Positions 34,020 to 46,212 of a stretch of DNA of 64,000 nucleotides are shown here, piece after piece. A model generated the notes under the pieces. The model saw only the letters and a program-made list of their open reading frames with translations, had not been told where the DNA came from and searched no databases. Source of the stretch: Acidisarcina sp963790505 (GTDB taxonomy: Bacteria; Acidobacteriota; Terriglobia; Terriglobales; Acidobacteriaceae). A program made the translations under genes and the position numbers. The DNA lies in NCBI GenBank assembly GCA_963790505.1, contig CAWBOT010000005.1, forward strand, positions 62,001 to 126,000, in the 5' to 3' direction. Every line of letters starts with the position of its first letter. The first letter of the stretch is position 1.

Positions 34020-36278
34020 ATGGCCCGGCCGTTGAAAAAGTTCGAAGCTCTGGTATACCGGCGACTGGGCCGCTTGCCGCCGCAGGGCAAGCTTCATCGG
34101 ACGGCCTTTTGGCTGCTGGTCATCTACCTCCTGCTGGGGGCGGGTCGGCTGCTGCCGGGCGGGGGAGGCCAGACCATCGCCGGGCTCAGCTTCCTGGTGC
34201 TCTGCGCCTTGATCGTCTGCTGCATTCCGCTCTTCTGGCGCTGGGTGATGCAGCGCCTCCTTTGGAAGGTCAGCAACCGGCTGGTGGTGACCTACTTGCT
34301 GATGGGCCTCGCCCCGCTGGTGCTCTTCGCGACCCTGGCGCTGGTGGCGGGCTATGTCTTCTCGGGGCAGTTCGCCACCTTTGCTGCAACCTCGGAGATC
34401 GATCGCGAGCTGGCCCATATAGCCGCTGAAAATCGCGCATTTGCAGTCCATATCGCCCGCGAGCTGGAGGCTAATCCTCAGGCAAAGACCATTACATTGC
34501 CTGAGTTTGACGACGATTCCGCAAGCAATCATGGCCATACAGACATGGAAGTGGCGGCCTTCGAAGACGGGAAGCAGCTCACTCTCTCCACCGCCAAGCC
34601 GATGCAGGCTGGCATTCATGAGATACCCACCTGGTTCAAGGGAAGTTTTCGCGGTATGGTCGTGGGCCGTGGCAGCGTATTTCTGCGCGCCGCTGACACC
34701 CAGTCGTTCGGCAACCATACTGTAGTGCTGGTGACCAGCTTGCCCCTGCAAAAAGACAACCTCGATCAGATCGCGAGTGGGCTGGGCACAGTCACGCTTG
34801 TCCCTGGTATCGACGATGAGGAAGACGAGAGCGGCGGCCGCGTCGCCAAGGGGATCGCAACGCGGCTGGGCGTTGCAGACAAGCGCCCTGCCGGACCGCC
34901 CCCTGGGCCACCGCAGCCCCGCAATAGAGTCACTTTTACCACCGGTGGCGTTCCGTCCGACGGTCCGGTTTCAGTACGGGTCAACGATCAGAACGGGATG
35001 GAACATCGGCCAGGCTCAATCACAGGCGGCAAATTGCCTCCTAGAGAGCAGTTCTTCGACGTCACAGTCTCGTTCGTTGCGCCGCTGCAAACGATCATGT
35101 GGCGCATGGGAACGACGCACGAGGCGCTGATTCACGTAAACTCACGGCCTTCGTTGCTTTACAAGCGCCTCTTCATCACCTCGTTGCAGGTGGCCGCGAT
35201 CGTTCAAGACGTACTGATCAGCATCGCCGTCTTCTTTGCCGTGCTTGAGCTCATTGCCTTCATCATGGCTGTCCGGCTCAACCGCACCATCACTCGTTCG
35301 ATCAGCGACCTGTATCACGCCACCCAGGAGATCGACGACAACAACCTCAGCTACCGGATCCCGGTCAAGCGCAGCGATCAGCTCGCCGCCCTCTCGACGT
35401 CGTTCAACGAGATGACCGCATCGCTTGAGGAATTGCTCGAAGAGCAGCGCGAGAAAGAACGGCTACAGAGCGAGCTGGAGATCGCCTACGAAGTCCAGAA
35501 CAACCTGTTCCCGCGCGGTGACGTGGCGCTTTCCATGCTTGAGCTTCACGGCGTCTGCCGTCCCGCGCGAAGCGTGAGCGGCGACTACTACGACTTCTTG
35601 GTCTTTGGGCCGTCGACGCTGGGCCTCGCTTTGGGCGACATCAGCGGCAAGGGGATCTCCGCCGCTTTGCTCATGGCCACGCTACACTCCGCGGTGCGCG
35701 CCTACCAGTTTGCCAGCGAGGAGCTGATCACGGTGGGAACTGACGCCATGCTTTCGCCCTCGTTTCAGATGGAGAAGACGGGTGCCGCCGAGATTAACTG
35801 CGGCGAGATCTTCGAGTCTCCCGGCAAGGTGCTCGCGCTGCTCAATCGCCACCTCTACCGGAGCACCCAGCCCGAGAAATACGCCACGCTCTTCCTCGCC
35901 CATTACGAGGGCGCCGGGCAGCGGCTGACCTATTCCAATGGCGGCCAGTTGCCCCCGCTGGTCTTGCGCGCCGACCATGGCGTCACCCGGCTCGACCGCG
36001 GCGGCACGGTCGTCGGGCTGATGGACGGCATGAGCTACGACGAGGGCGTCGTTCACCTCAAGAGCGGCGACATCGTAATCGCCTACAGCGACGGCGTGAC
36101 CGAGCCGGAAAACGAGTTCGGCGACTTCGGCGAGGAGCGGTTGCTTGAAGTGGTCGGCCGCAACCGGCATCTCCCATTGGCCGCAATCTCCGACCTGGTA
36201 ATGCAGGCGCTTCGCAGCTGGATCGGGACCCAGGAGCAGCCGGACGACATCACCCTGGTGTTGGCCAGACAGCGGTGA
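34020..36278 (+). CDS. Membrane PP2C-type phosphatase with HAMP (RsbU/SpoIIE-like)
   Basis: 752 residues. Two N-terminal membrane segments (residues 27-80) and another around 95-120 precede a periplasmic region to about 385. A third hydrophobic stretch (VLISIAVFFAVLELIAFIMAV) is followed by HAMP (RTITRSISDLYHATQEI), then coiled coil (EELLEEQREKERLQSELEIAYEVQ). The phosphatase domain has SGDYYDF, ALGDISGKGISAALLMA and YSDGVTEPENEFGDFGEERL. Such proteins usually control a sigma-factor partner switch; no antisigma gene is nearby. GTC-TAC precedes the ATG, without a clear ribosome site. Confidence 0.92.
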   Translation: MARPLKKFEALVYRRLGRLPPQGKLHRTAFWLLVIYLLLGAGRLLPGGGGQTIAGLSFLVLCALIVCCIPLFWRWVMQRLLWKVSNRLVVTYLLMGLAPLVLFATLALVAGYVFSGQFATFAATSEIDRELAHIAAENRAFAVHIARELEANPQAKTITLPEFDDDSASNHGHTDMEVAAFEDGKQLTLSTAKPMQAGIHEIPTWFKGSFRGMVVGRGSVFLRAADTQSFGNHTVVLVTSLPLQKDNLDQIASGLGTVTLVPGIDDEEDESGGRVAKGIATRLGVADKRPAGPPPGPPQPRNRVTFTTGGVPSDGPVSVRVNDQNGMEHRPGSITGGKLPPREQFFDVTVSFVAPLQTIMWRMGTTHEALIHVNSRPSLLYKRLFITSLQVAAIVQDVLISIAVFFAVLELIAFIMAVRLNRTITRSISDLYHATQEIDDNNLSYRIPVKRSDQLAALSTSFNEMTASLEELLEEQREKERLQSELEIAYEVQNNLFPRGDVALSMLELHGVCRPARSVSGDYYDFLVFGPSTLGLALGDISGKGISAALLMATLHSAVRAYQFASEELITVGTDAMLSPSFQMEKTGAAEINCGEIFESPGKVLALLNRHLYRSTQPEKYATLFLAHYEGAGQRLTYSNGGQLPPLVLRADHGVTRLDRGGTVVGLMDGMSYDEGVVHLKSGDIVIAYSDGVTEPENEFGDFGEERLLEVVGRNRHLPLAAISDLVMQALRSWIGTQEQPDDITLVLARQR

Positions 36279-36336
36279 GGTTAGATTTCCAAAGCGTCTT
36301 TGCCGCGCGCCACGCCGCCGTGATATCACATCAGCT

Positions 36337-37053
36337 ATGACTGAGAGCACGCAGCACGATCCGGCGGAAGCAGCCAAGCGCGAAGCGGCGATTTGGGCGG
36401 CTTCGCAGGTTGAAGATGGAATGGCGGTTGGCCTCGGCTCCGGCTCGACCTCGGCGCTGGTCATTGAAGAAGTGGGCCGCAGGGTTGCAGCCGGCTTGAA
36501 GATCAAAGCCATCGCTACGTCTGAGGCGTCGCATAAGCAGGCGCTGGGGTTGGGTATTCCGATCACCGACTTTACCCATCAGCCGCATCTGGACCTCACC
36601 ATCGACGGCGCCGACGAGGTTCAGGAAGGAACGCTCTTCCTCATTAAAGGCCACGGCGGGGCGCTGCTTCGCGAAAAGATTGCTGCCATGGCCAGCGGCC
36701 GGCTGCTGATCGCCGTCGATCCCCGCAAGATGGTCAAGGTGCTGGGCTCGGTCTTTACGTTGCCCGTTGAAATAGTCCCCTTTGGATGGGAGACGACCGC
36801 CAAGCGGGTGCGCGACGCCGGCTTCGCCCACGAATTGCGGGTGAACGACGACGGCAAACCTTTCGTCACCGACGGCCAGCACTACATCCTGCATTGCGAT
36901 CTTCCCGGCTCGGGTTTCGCTCCTGAAGACGCCGCCGAAAGGCTCAAGCACATCGTCGGCGTGGTCGAGCATGGACTCTTTCTGGGAATGGCGAGCAAAG
37001 TGGTAATCGGCGCGCCCGGAGGCATCCATATCCTCGATGCGCCGCCGCGGTGA
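36337..37053 (+). CDS. rpiA: Ribose-5-phosphate isomerase A
   Basis: 238 residues. Interconverts ribose-5-phosphate and ribulose-5-phosphate. Landmarks: GLGSGSTSALVIEEV (phosphate loop), TIDGADEV with catalytic Asp, GHGGALLREKI, and DPRKMVKVLG. The C-terminus carries GVVEHGLFLGMASKVVIG. Length is normal. No clear Shine-Dalgarno sequence before ATG. It follows the PP2C gene by 59 bp. Confidence 0.96.
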   Translation: MTESTQHDPAEAAKREAAIWAASQVEDGMAVGLGSGSTSALVIEEVGRRVAAGLKIKAIATSEASHKQALGLGIPITDFTHQPHLDLTIDGADEVQEGTLFLIKGHGGALLREKIAAMASGRLLIAVDPRKMVKVLGSVFTLPVEIVPFGWETTAKRVRDAGFAHELRVNDDGKPFVTDGQHYILHCDLPGSGFAPEDAAERLKHIVGVVEHGLFLGMASKVVIGAPGGIHILDAPPR

Positions 37054-37155
37054 GCGGATCCAGTGTGGCGCGTAATCTGCCAGTACCCGACTGAAACCAT
37101 CCCTTCGTAAGACAAGTCATTCAGGACGCCCCAACCTTTGATGATCGAGGACTAG

Positions 37156-39096
37156 ATGCGGAAGAGCGATCCCGATGTACCGGTGATAAAAGCGATGTTT
37201 CTCGCAGCTGCGTTGCTAACGACCGGAATCTTTTGGGCCCAGCAGCCCGCAACGGCAACGAAACACCCTTTCACCGCGAGCGACTGGAGCACGCTGCGCA
37301 GCGCTCGCGCCGTCGCCGTTTCGCCGCAGGGAACGATCCTCTACCGGGTGAGCTATGGCGCAGCGAAAGGGCCGACCCAGTCCGAACTCTGGACCATCGG
37401 AGCCGACGGCAGCAATGCCGCTAAGCTCGACGCCTCCGACGACTTTTCCCCCATGGGCTTTACGCCGGACGGGGCAAGGCTTTATGGCGCATGGAAGGTG
37501 AATAAGCCGCGCCAGCTTGCGATATTTCCGATCGCTGATCACAAGGCAGCCTCTGTGCCAGCGACGGTAGTGTTACTACCTCGAGGCATCAAACTCGCGA
37601 TGGCCTCTCCAGATGGCAAGCGATTTGCAATTCTTGCTGATCCGCGCCCTCCCGACCCCCTGGAGGATGTCCGCCACGTCGCTGAGTCCGACCAGTCGAG
37701 CCTCTACGTTGTGAATATGGACGGAACCGGCGGAAGCTGGTGGTGCAGCGGCCTGAAATCCGTCGGCAGCGCCGCGTGGAGCGCAGACAGCTCATCCCTC
37801 GCCGTGCTCTCGCAGGTGCCGCGCATCGGTCATCATGAGGTTAGCTCGTCCATCGATGTATGCACCGCGGCAGGCGTGCGGCATGTCACCGATATTCCAA
37901 ACTCAGTGCAAGGCATTGCGTGGACGAACGGCGGAAAGACGCTTGCGTTTCTCTCCACCAAATCCGAAGTCCTGACGCCGGAACACGTGTGGACGGTAGC
38001 CGCCACCGGCGGCGCGGCGGAAGACCGCACTCCCAGCCTGCAAGGCACGGCTGTCGACCTACAAGGCGATCCAAAGGGGCGAATCTGGGTCGCTGTCGCC
38101 CACGGCGTCCAGGTCGAGCTGGAAGAGTTCCGCCATGGAGCCCTCCAACCCGCATATCGCTGGCCGGACGGCACGCTCGCTGGCGGCACGAAGGGCGAGT
38201 ATGCAGCTGGAAGTGATCAGATCGTGGTGAATGTTGGCGACCCGGAGCATGCAACGAACATCGCTGTCCCTGATGGCGGCAACCTGCGCAAGATCACCCA
38301 CGAGGGAGATTCACAGCTGGCGACAGTCGAGCTGGGACCCGTGAAGGTGGTGCGTTGGAAGAGCAAGGACGGCGTCGCGCTCGAGGGCATCGCGACCTTT
38401 CCTGCCGGCTATGTCGAGGGGAGGAAGTATCCGTTCCTGGTGCTGCCGCATGGCGGACCGGAGGCTAATGACGAACTGACTTTTGACGACTTTTCCCGAA
38501 TTCCCGCCGGCCTGGGCTACGTCGTGCTACAGCCCGAATATCGCGGATCGACGGGTTACGGTGCGGACTTCCTTGCCGCGATCTACCAGCATTTCGGAGA
38601 TCGCGCTTACCAGGACGTCGACAGCGCAACCGACTTTGCCGTTGCCCAGGGCTGGGCCGATCCTGACCGGTTGGCGATCTTCGGTTGGAGCGCGGGCGGA
38701 TTCATGACTTCGTGGACGGTGACGCAGACCCACCGCTATAAGGCGGCAATCGAAGGCGCGGGCATTACTGATTGGGCTCCGTTCCTATGGACCAGCGATA
38801 TTTCCCAAGTCGACTACGACGCACGCTGGACCGATGAAGACCCGGACGCCTTCCGCAAATTCTCTGCCGTCGCCTTTGCCAACCAGGTCACGACTCCACT
38901 GCTCATCCTGCACGGTGAGGCCGACCAGCGCGTGCCGACCTTTCAAGGCGTGGAGTATTTCCAGTTACTGGCGGCGCGGGGCAAGACGGTGCGCATGGTG
39001 ACCTACCCCGGCTCCGGGCATTTTCCCTCGCTCTGGGAGCAGCGGCTGAACATCATGCAGGAGCTGACCGACTGGCTGGCGAAATATAACAAGTAA
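37156..39096 (+). CDS. Secreted S9 family prolyl oligopeptidase-like peptidase
   Basis: 646 residues. A hydrophobic segment at residues 14-30 (MFLAAALLTTGIFWAQ) indicates export; a start at that Met is possible. An N-terminal beta-propeller precedes the alpha/beta-hydrolase domain. Catalytic Ser512 is in GWSAGG, Asp590 in GEADQR and His622 in GSGHFPSLW. Such enzymes release dipeptides or cut after proline. The gene has no partner; it lies about 100 bp from rpiA. Confidence 0.92.
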   Translation: MRKSDPDVPVIKAMFLAAALLTTGIFWAQQPATATKHPFTASDWSTLRSARAVAVSPQGTILYRVSYGAAKGPTQSELWTIGADGSNAAKLDASDDFSPMGFTPDGARLYGAWKVNKPRQLAIFPIADHKAASVPATVVLLPRGIKLAMASPDGKRFAILADPRPPDPLEDVRHVAESDQSSLYVVNMDGTGGSWWCSGLKSVGSAAWSADSSSLAVLSQVPRIGHHEVSSSIDVCTAAGVRHVTDIPNSVQGIAWTNGGKTLAFLSTKSEVLTPEHVWTVAATGGAAEDRTPSLQGTAVDLQGDPKGRIWVAVAHGVQVELEEFRHGALQPAYRWPDGTLAGGTKGEYAAGSDQIVVNVGDPEHATNIAVPDGGNLRKITHEGDSQLATVELGPVKVVRWKSKDGVALEGIATFPAGYVEGRKYPFLVLPHGGPEANDELTFDDFSRIPAGLGYVVLQPEYRGSTGYGADFLAAIYQHFGDRAYQDVDSATDFAVAQGWADPDRLAIFGWSAGGFMTSWTVTQTHRYKAAIEGAGITDWAPFLWTSDISQVDYDARWTDEDPDAFRKFSAVAFANQVTTPLLILHGEADQRVPTFQGVEYFQLLAARGKTVRMVTYPGSGHFPSLWEQRLNIMQELTDWLAKYNK

Positions 39097-39154
39097 ACTT
39101 GTGTCTACCGCTCCAATGCCTCAAGAAAGGCATTGGCATCAGACTGTCTGAAGT

Positions 39155-40255
39155 GTGGGCCTCGGATTCATGAGCGCAGGAGTTCACATAAGGTCGATGA
39201 CATCTTCTCTCATGCGAACTTTGCTCAACGACGAAGCCGCCAACACCCGTGCCAAAATTGCCGGTATCTACGGCATATTGCTGGTCTTCAACCTGGGGGT
39301 GTGGTTCTGGGCGCTCGCCGCTTTTCACCGCTACCCGGCGCTTCTGGGAACAGCATTTCTGGCCTACAGCTTTGGACTTCGCCACGCCGTGGACGCGGAC
39401 CACATTGCCGCCATCGATAATGTCACCCGCAAGCTGATGCAGGAGGGCAAACGCCCTGTTGCCGTCGGGTTCATGTTTTCGCTCGGGCACTCCACGGTGG
39501 TTGTCGTGGGATCGATCGCTATCGCTGCCACGGCGCTTGCTTTGCAGCACCGCATCGATGCGGCAAAAGAGATAGGAGGGGTGATCGGCACGCTCGTCTC
39601 CAGCCTCTTTCTTTTTGGAATCGCGGCCGTCAATATCGTCATTCTTCAGTCGGTCTACCGCGCGTTCCGGCGGGTCAGGCAAGGAGAGCCTTATGTTGAA
39701 GAGGACTTCGATCTCCTGCTCGGCGGCCGCGGACTTCTCGCCCGTCTTTTCCGTCCGATGTTCCGGATGATCCGGTCTAGCTGGCACATGTATCCGCTAG
39801 GGATACTCTTTGGCCTTGGCTTCGATACCGCGACTGAGATCGGGTTGTTGGGAATATCGGCCGCGGAGGCTTCGAAGGGCCTGTCGCTATGGTCGATCCT
39901 GGTATTTCCAGCGCTCTTTGCCGCTGGCATGTCGCTGATCGATACAACCGACAACATTCTCATGTTGGGAGCGTATGGCTGGGCCTTCCTCAAACCCGTC
40001 CGGAAGCTCTACTACAACCTGACCATTACATTGGTCTCAGTTGTGGTGGCGCTGGCAGTCGGCGGTATCGAGGCGCTTGGACTCTTAGCGGGACAGTTGC
40101 GTCTCAAGGGGTCGTTTTGGGACCTGATCAACAGACTGAACGCCAACTTCGGGATGCTCGGATATCTCATCGTTGGACTCTTCGCCCTGAGTTGGATGGT
40201 ATCGATCGCCGTCTACAAATGGCGACAGTTTGACCGGCTCGAGGTCAACGTCTGA
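39155..40255 (+). CDS. Nickel/cobalt transporter, NiCoT family
   Basis: Up to 366 residues, eight membrane helices. The signature RHAVDADHIAAIDN is in helix II, with LGHSTVVV and LGFDTATEIGLL also diagnostic. Imports Ni2+ or Co2+ across the inner membrane. The first ATG lies within a short gap after the S9 gene; ATGs at residues 6, 16 or 20 (MRTLLNDEAA) are alternative starts. It lies upstream of the cobalamin-dependent methionine synthase, so cobalt import is plausible, though this is inference. Confidence 0.9.
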   Translation: MGLGFMSAGVHIRSMTSSLMRTLLNDEAANTRAKIAGIYGILLVFNLGVWFWALAAFHRYPALLGTAFLAYSFGLRHAVDADHIAAIDNVTRKLMQEGKRPVAVGFMFSLGHSTVVVVGSIAIAATALALQHRIDAAKEIGGVIGTLVSSLFLFGIAAVNIVILQSVYRAFRRVRQGEPYVEEDFDLLLGGRGLLARLFRPMFRMIRSSWHMYPLGILFGLGFDTATEIGLLGISAAEASKGLSLWSILVFPALFAAGMSLIDTTDNILMLGAYGWAFLKPVRKLYYNLTITLVSVVVALAVGGIEALGLLAGQLRLKGSFWDLINRLNANFGMLGYLIVGLFALSWMVSIAVYKWRQFDRLEVNV

Positions 40256-40290
40256 ACCAGTGCTCCGAGTGTAGTCGTTCGCGGAATCGC

Positions 40291-40296
40291 TATAAT
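40291..40296 (+). promoter_or_regulatory. Candidate -10 box (TATAAT) before metH
   Basis: A perfect TATAAT lies in the 181-bp gap before the first metH gene; the -35 region is not clear. The leader from here is about 135 bases and shows no riboswitch that I can recognise. Confidence 0.4.
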
Positions 40297-40436
40297 CTGG
40301 ACATATGCCGCTTCGTCGAATGTGCTGAGTTCAGGTGAACAATCCCAGAAGAAACTCGCGAGTGAAGGTTTCGCGTTGAGTCTTCTGCTTCCGACCGGAA
40401 ATGCCCACTGAGCCACGCTCAAAGCTCTGAGGAAAA

Positions 40437-41534
40437 ATGACTGAAGCCCACGTACATCCCCTGGAAAAAATCCTCGAGAGTCGAATCGCCATCATCGATG
40501 GAGCGATGGGCACGACCATCCGCACCTACAGCATGAAAGAGGCCGACATCCGCGGCGAGCGCTTCAAGGACTCGACGAAGGACCTGCTGAACAATGGCGA
40601 CCTGTTTTCCCTGACGCAGCCAGCGATGATTTGCGACATCCACCGCAGGTTCCTCGAGGCCGGGGCGGACATCATCGAGACCAACACATTCGGCGCGACC
40701 AGCATCACGCAGAGCGAGTTCTTCGTCGAGGACCCTCGTGAGCGCGGCGGCCGGAAAGACCCAGACTTCTACCAGAAAAGTCATCGAAGATCCGTACCTC
40801 GTTGACCTGGCCTGGGAGATTAACGAACAATCGGCGCGGCAGTGCCGCGAATGGGCTGATCGCGTCGGCAACGAGACCGGGCGGCAACGCTTTGTGGCCG
40901 GGGCGATCGGGCCGCTGACCGTCTCTCTTTCCAACTCCCCTGATGCCGACGACCCGGGCTTTCGAGTGGTCACCTTCGATCAGGTGAAGACCGCCTACGC
41001 TCAGGAAGTCCGCGCCCTCATCGCTGGGGGCGTCGACCTGCTCCTGGTCGAGACGATCTTCGATTCTCTCAATGCCAAGGCGGCTCTGGTTGCTATTCGA
41101 GAGGTCTTCGATGAGGACAAGAAACTTCTGCCGGTCATGATCTCGGCAGCCGTGGGGCGTGGCGGCGAAACGATGATCTCCGCGCAGACGATCGAGGCCT
41201 TCTGGAACGCTGTGCGGCACATCAAGCCGCTGTCGATTGGGCTCAACTGTTCACTCGGCCCCGATCTGATGTATCCGTTTCTTGAAGAGCTGTCCGAGAA
41301 AGCGGACGCGGCGATCTCGTGCTATCCAAACGCCGGCCTGCCGAACCCGCTCTCCGAAACGGGTTTCGATCTGGGTCCGCCTGACATGGCCCGCTACCTG
41401 AGCGGCTTTGCCCAGGCAGGGCTGATCAACATCGCTGGCGGATGCTGCGGCAACACGCCGGAGCACATCGCCGCCATCGCCAAGGCGCTCGAAGGCAAAG
41501 CGCCGCGCAGGTTGGGCCAGATCGAGGTCGCCGC

Positions 41535-41538
<4 letters not shown>
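40437..41538 (+). pseudogene. metH: Methionine synthase, homocysteine-binding part, one frameshift
   Basis: Cobalamin-dependent methionine synthase is here split. This gene encodes the Hcy-binding barrel: IIDGAMGTTIRTY, ADIIETNTFGAT, LLLVETIFDSLNAKAAL, GLNCSLGPDLMYPFLEELS and the zinc ligands GGCCGNTPEHI. An extra A in the run at 40775-40778 breaks it; removing it gives about 366 residues. The stop TGA overlaps the TTG of the next gene, so both parts are made together. ATG 40437 is preceded by GAGGAAAA. Confidence 0.88.
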
Positions 41539-44269
<2,731 letters not shown>

Positions 44270-44310
44270 CACGCAGTAAGCCCGGCGCTTGCAATCTTGG
44301 ATCGAGAGGG

Positions 44311-44787
44311 TTAGACCCAGACTTCCCAGGGCTTGAGCGAGTGTTCAAACCGTTCCATCTTCACCCTCTCGCCATCGAACGTGACGCCCTCCAGCTTGAG
44401 TCTCGCTCTTTGCTCATGCGCAGCCTCGCCGCGCAACTTGATCTCGCCGCCTGCACCCAAGACCCGATGCCAGGGTAGCTGATCGGGAGGAGCGGTACGC
44501 AGCAGCTTCGCGACGGCGCGGTGCAGGCGTGGATAACCGGCGGCGGCGGCGACCCTTCCGTACGTGCTGACCTTGCCCGCGGGGATCGAAAGGATCATGC
44601 TACGAAAGGCATGATCGCGCTGCTCATCTGGCCGTAAGGCCTCACGGATGAGTTGTCTTTTGGCTTTGGCGAGGAAAAGTGGATCGAACCGGGATCGACT
44701 CGTCGGCCCTGCCCGGTTGGGTTTGACCACCGACCCCGGTGATTTCGTTGATTTCTTAGGAATCGGTTCCGGTTTGCGACGAGGCAT
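44311..44787 (-). CDS. Alkyltransferase-like protein (ATL), MGMT family
   Basis: 158 residues. The MGMT active-site motif PCHRV is PWHRV here (Trp106), the mark of ATL proteins, which bind O6-alkylguanine and hand it to nucleotide excision repair instead of removing the alkyl group (known). GKVSTYGRVAAAAGYP is the DNA-binding helix. An N-terminal basic extension of about 35 residues (Lys, Pro, Arg) is not typical. Lies just outside the tRNA-Val island, on the side of its displaced att copy. Confidence 0.88.
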   Translation of the reverse strand: MPRRKPEPIPKKSTKSPGSVVKPNRAGPTSRSRFDPLFLAKAKRQLIREALRPDEQRDHAFRSMILSIPAGKVSTYGRVAAAAGYPRLHRAVAKLLRTAPPDQLPWHRVLGAGGEIKLRGEAAHEQRARLKLEGVTFDGERVKMERFEHSLKPWEVWV

Positions 44788-44896
44788 AAGAGCAAGCCCT
44801 GTTATCCCATTATGCCCTGTGTTGCGATTTGGCAGTAAAGACCTCTACCAAATCCGGGCCGCGAAACGGCGCTGCTTCTCGGGGTGCTGTACGTCT

Positions 44897-44945
44897 GGAA
44901 TGGTAGGCACGAGGAGACTCGAACTCCTGACCTCTACCGTGTCAA
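44897..44945 (-). repeat. Displaced att copy: 3' half of tRNA-Val
   Basis: Identical over 49 bases to 47831-47879, covering the anticodon-loop end to CCA plus four bases. On the other side the sequence diverges completely, so this is not a second tRNA. Confidence 0.85.
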
Positions 44946-45285
44946 TGAAACCTATAACCGTAACCTATTGATTCTATGAGCATCGGTGGCACCGAAAAAC
45001 ACTCATAGTCACCCGATAAACACGCCCAGCACCGTCGTCAGCACCGTCAGAGACCGTCGTCACACCCTTGTGTTCCGTAGTGGCAGAAGTTGATTTACTT
45101 GGATTTTTTTGGAAGCCGATGGGCGGGCGAACACGTTCCGCGCTGACCGAGACTCACTTTTCAAGGCATGCTCTCTGTACCGGTAACGGGCGGTCGGTCA
45201 CCAAGCTCGGCGTGAAACGCAACGCCGTGATTATTGATTACGGGCACACCCGATGTGTCGACTCCGGCGGAAGGTCCCTGACATT
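44946..45285. other. Left flank inside island, no gene
   Basis: 340 bp without a convincing ORF. It contains CCCAGCACCGT, CAGCACCGT and GACCGT in direct order at 45025-45057, resembling the pair at 47778-47800 near the other end; these could be recombinase arm sites. Confidence 0.45.
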
Positions 45286-46212
45286 TTAATCATTGAATTC
45301 GTCATCGGGGTTCCCTCTCTCAAACATTCTGCTCGTCGCGCTGTACTGTCTCTTGAAATAGGTTGCTCTGGGGATTCCAAGATCATCCTTGTAGTTAATT
45401 ACCCCTACAAAATATACGGGAGATACTTTTGTGAAAGCCACCAAAGAATCAGGTACGACTGCGGCATTGGCCGCAGCGATACTGGAGGCAACGCTTTCCT
45501 GCATCATTAACCTGCAGATCCTCGCTTCACCAGACTGTAAACTTCCGCCATCAAGCGCACTGAGATCCTTAAGTTCAGATTCCGTCGGAACGTGAATCGT
45601 AACCATCGCAGCGTTCCTAGTGATATGTGCAGGAGTTCCGCCCACGTTAACTAAAACGAAATCAAGAGCATTGGCTGTAACTATTGCTCCACGCACGACA
45701 ATCCGTGGGCGAAATTGCAAGACAAGGGTTTTCTCGGCAATATCCGCCTGACTCTTCATCAAGACAGCCTGAGTTTTGATCGCATCAAGGGTTTTCTCGG
45801 CAATTTCCGCCTGACTCTTCATCACGACAGCCTGAGTTTTTATCGAATCAAGGGTTTTCTCTGCAGTATCCGCCTGACTCTTCATCAAGACAGCCTGAGT
45901 TTTGATCGCGTCAAGGGTAACAAGAGCGACGACCGCCGCACCAAATCCGACAATGACAAGACCCCAAGTGGGAACGTTCGCTGGGGCAATAAGCTCACGC
46001 CACCGATAGGCTTTGTGTTCGGAATCGTCTGCCTTCTTGGTTCCCTCTTCTTGTATCTGCAAATTGCATAGACAGGTTTGCGGCGTAGTGCTCTTCTGGC
46101 CGTTTTCGTTTGGGGATGGCTTTTGCCTTTGCGTTCCACTCCCAGCAGCCCGGGACCATGAGGGAGGGGCCAGACAGAAGATGATGCAGAGTATCGCCAA
46201 ACCTTTCGACAT
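45286..46212 (-). CDS. Membrane-anchored coiled-coil protein with tandem repeats
   Basis: 308 residues. Signal-like N-terminus (LAILCIIFCLAPPSWSRAA), a membrane segment near residues 80-100 (TWGLVIVGFGAAVVALVTL), then three exact-phase 21-residue repeats LDAIKTQAVLMKSQADxAEKT predicted to be coiled coil. The C-terminal half (LQFRPRIVVRGAIVTANALD, then VNVGGTPAHITRNAAMV) looks like a beta-sandwich. It shares its architecture with the other island protein at 46630. No enzymatic motif is visible; a signalling or surface role is possible. Confidence 0.75.
   Translation of the reverse strand: MSKGLAILCIIFCLAPPSWSRAAGSGTQRQKPSPNENGQKSTTPQTCLCNLQIQEEGTKKADDSEHKAYRWRELIAPANVPTWGLVIVGFGAAVVALVTLDAIKTQAVLMKSQADTAEKTLDSIKTQAVVMKSQAEIAEKTLDAIKTQAVLMKSQADIAEKTLVLQFRPRIVVRGAIVTANALDFVLVNVGGTPAHITRNAAMVTIHVPTESELKDLSALDGGSLQSGEARICRLMMQESVASSIAAANAAVVPDSLVAFTKVSPVYFVGVINYKDDLGIPRATYFKRQYSATSRMFERGNPDDEFND
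45724..45912. repeat. Three tandem 63-bp repeats
   Basis: Three units at 45724-45786, 45787-45849 and 45850-45912, each starting AAGGGTTTTCTC, differing at a few bases. They encode the 21-residue coiled-coil units of the 45286-46212 protein in frame, so copy number could vary without breaking the gene. Confidence 0.85.

Noticed and set aside
40256..40436. SAM, SAH or cobalamin riboswitch before metH
   Set aside because: I could not match the core of any of these riboswitches; only a TATAAT box stands out.
44901..44945. Second tRNA-Val gene
   Set aside because: Only the 3' 45 bases are present; the 5' half and anticodon stem partner are missing, so it is an att fragment.
45724..45912. CRISPR array
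   Set aside because: The three 63-bp units are contiguous, without spacers, and are in frame within a protein gene.
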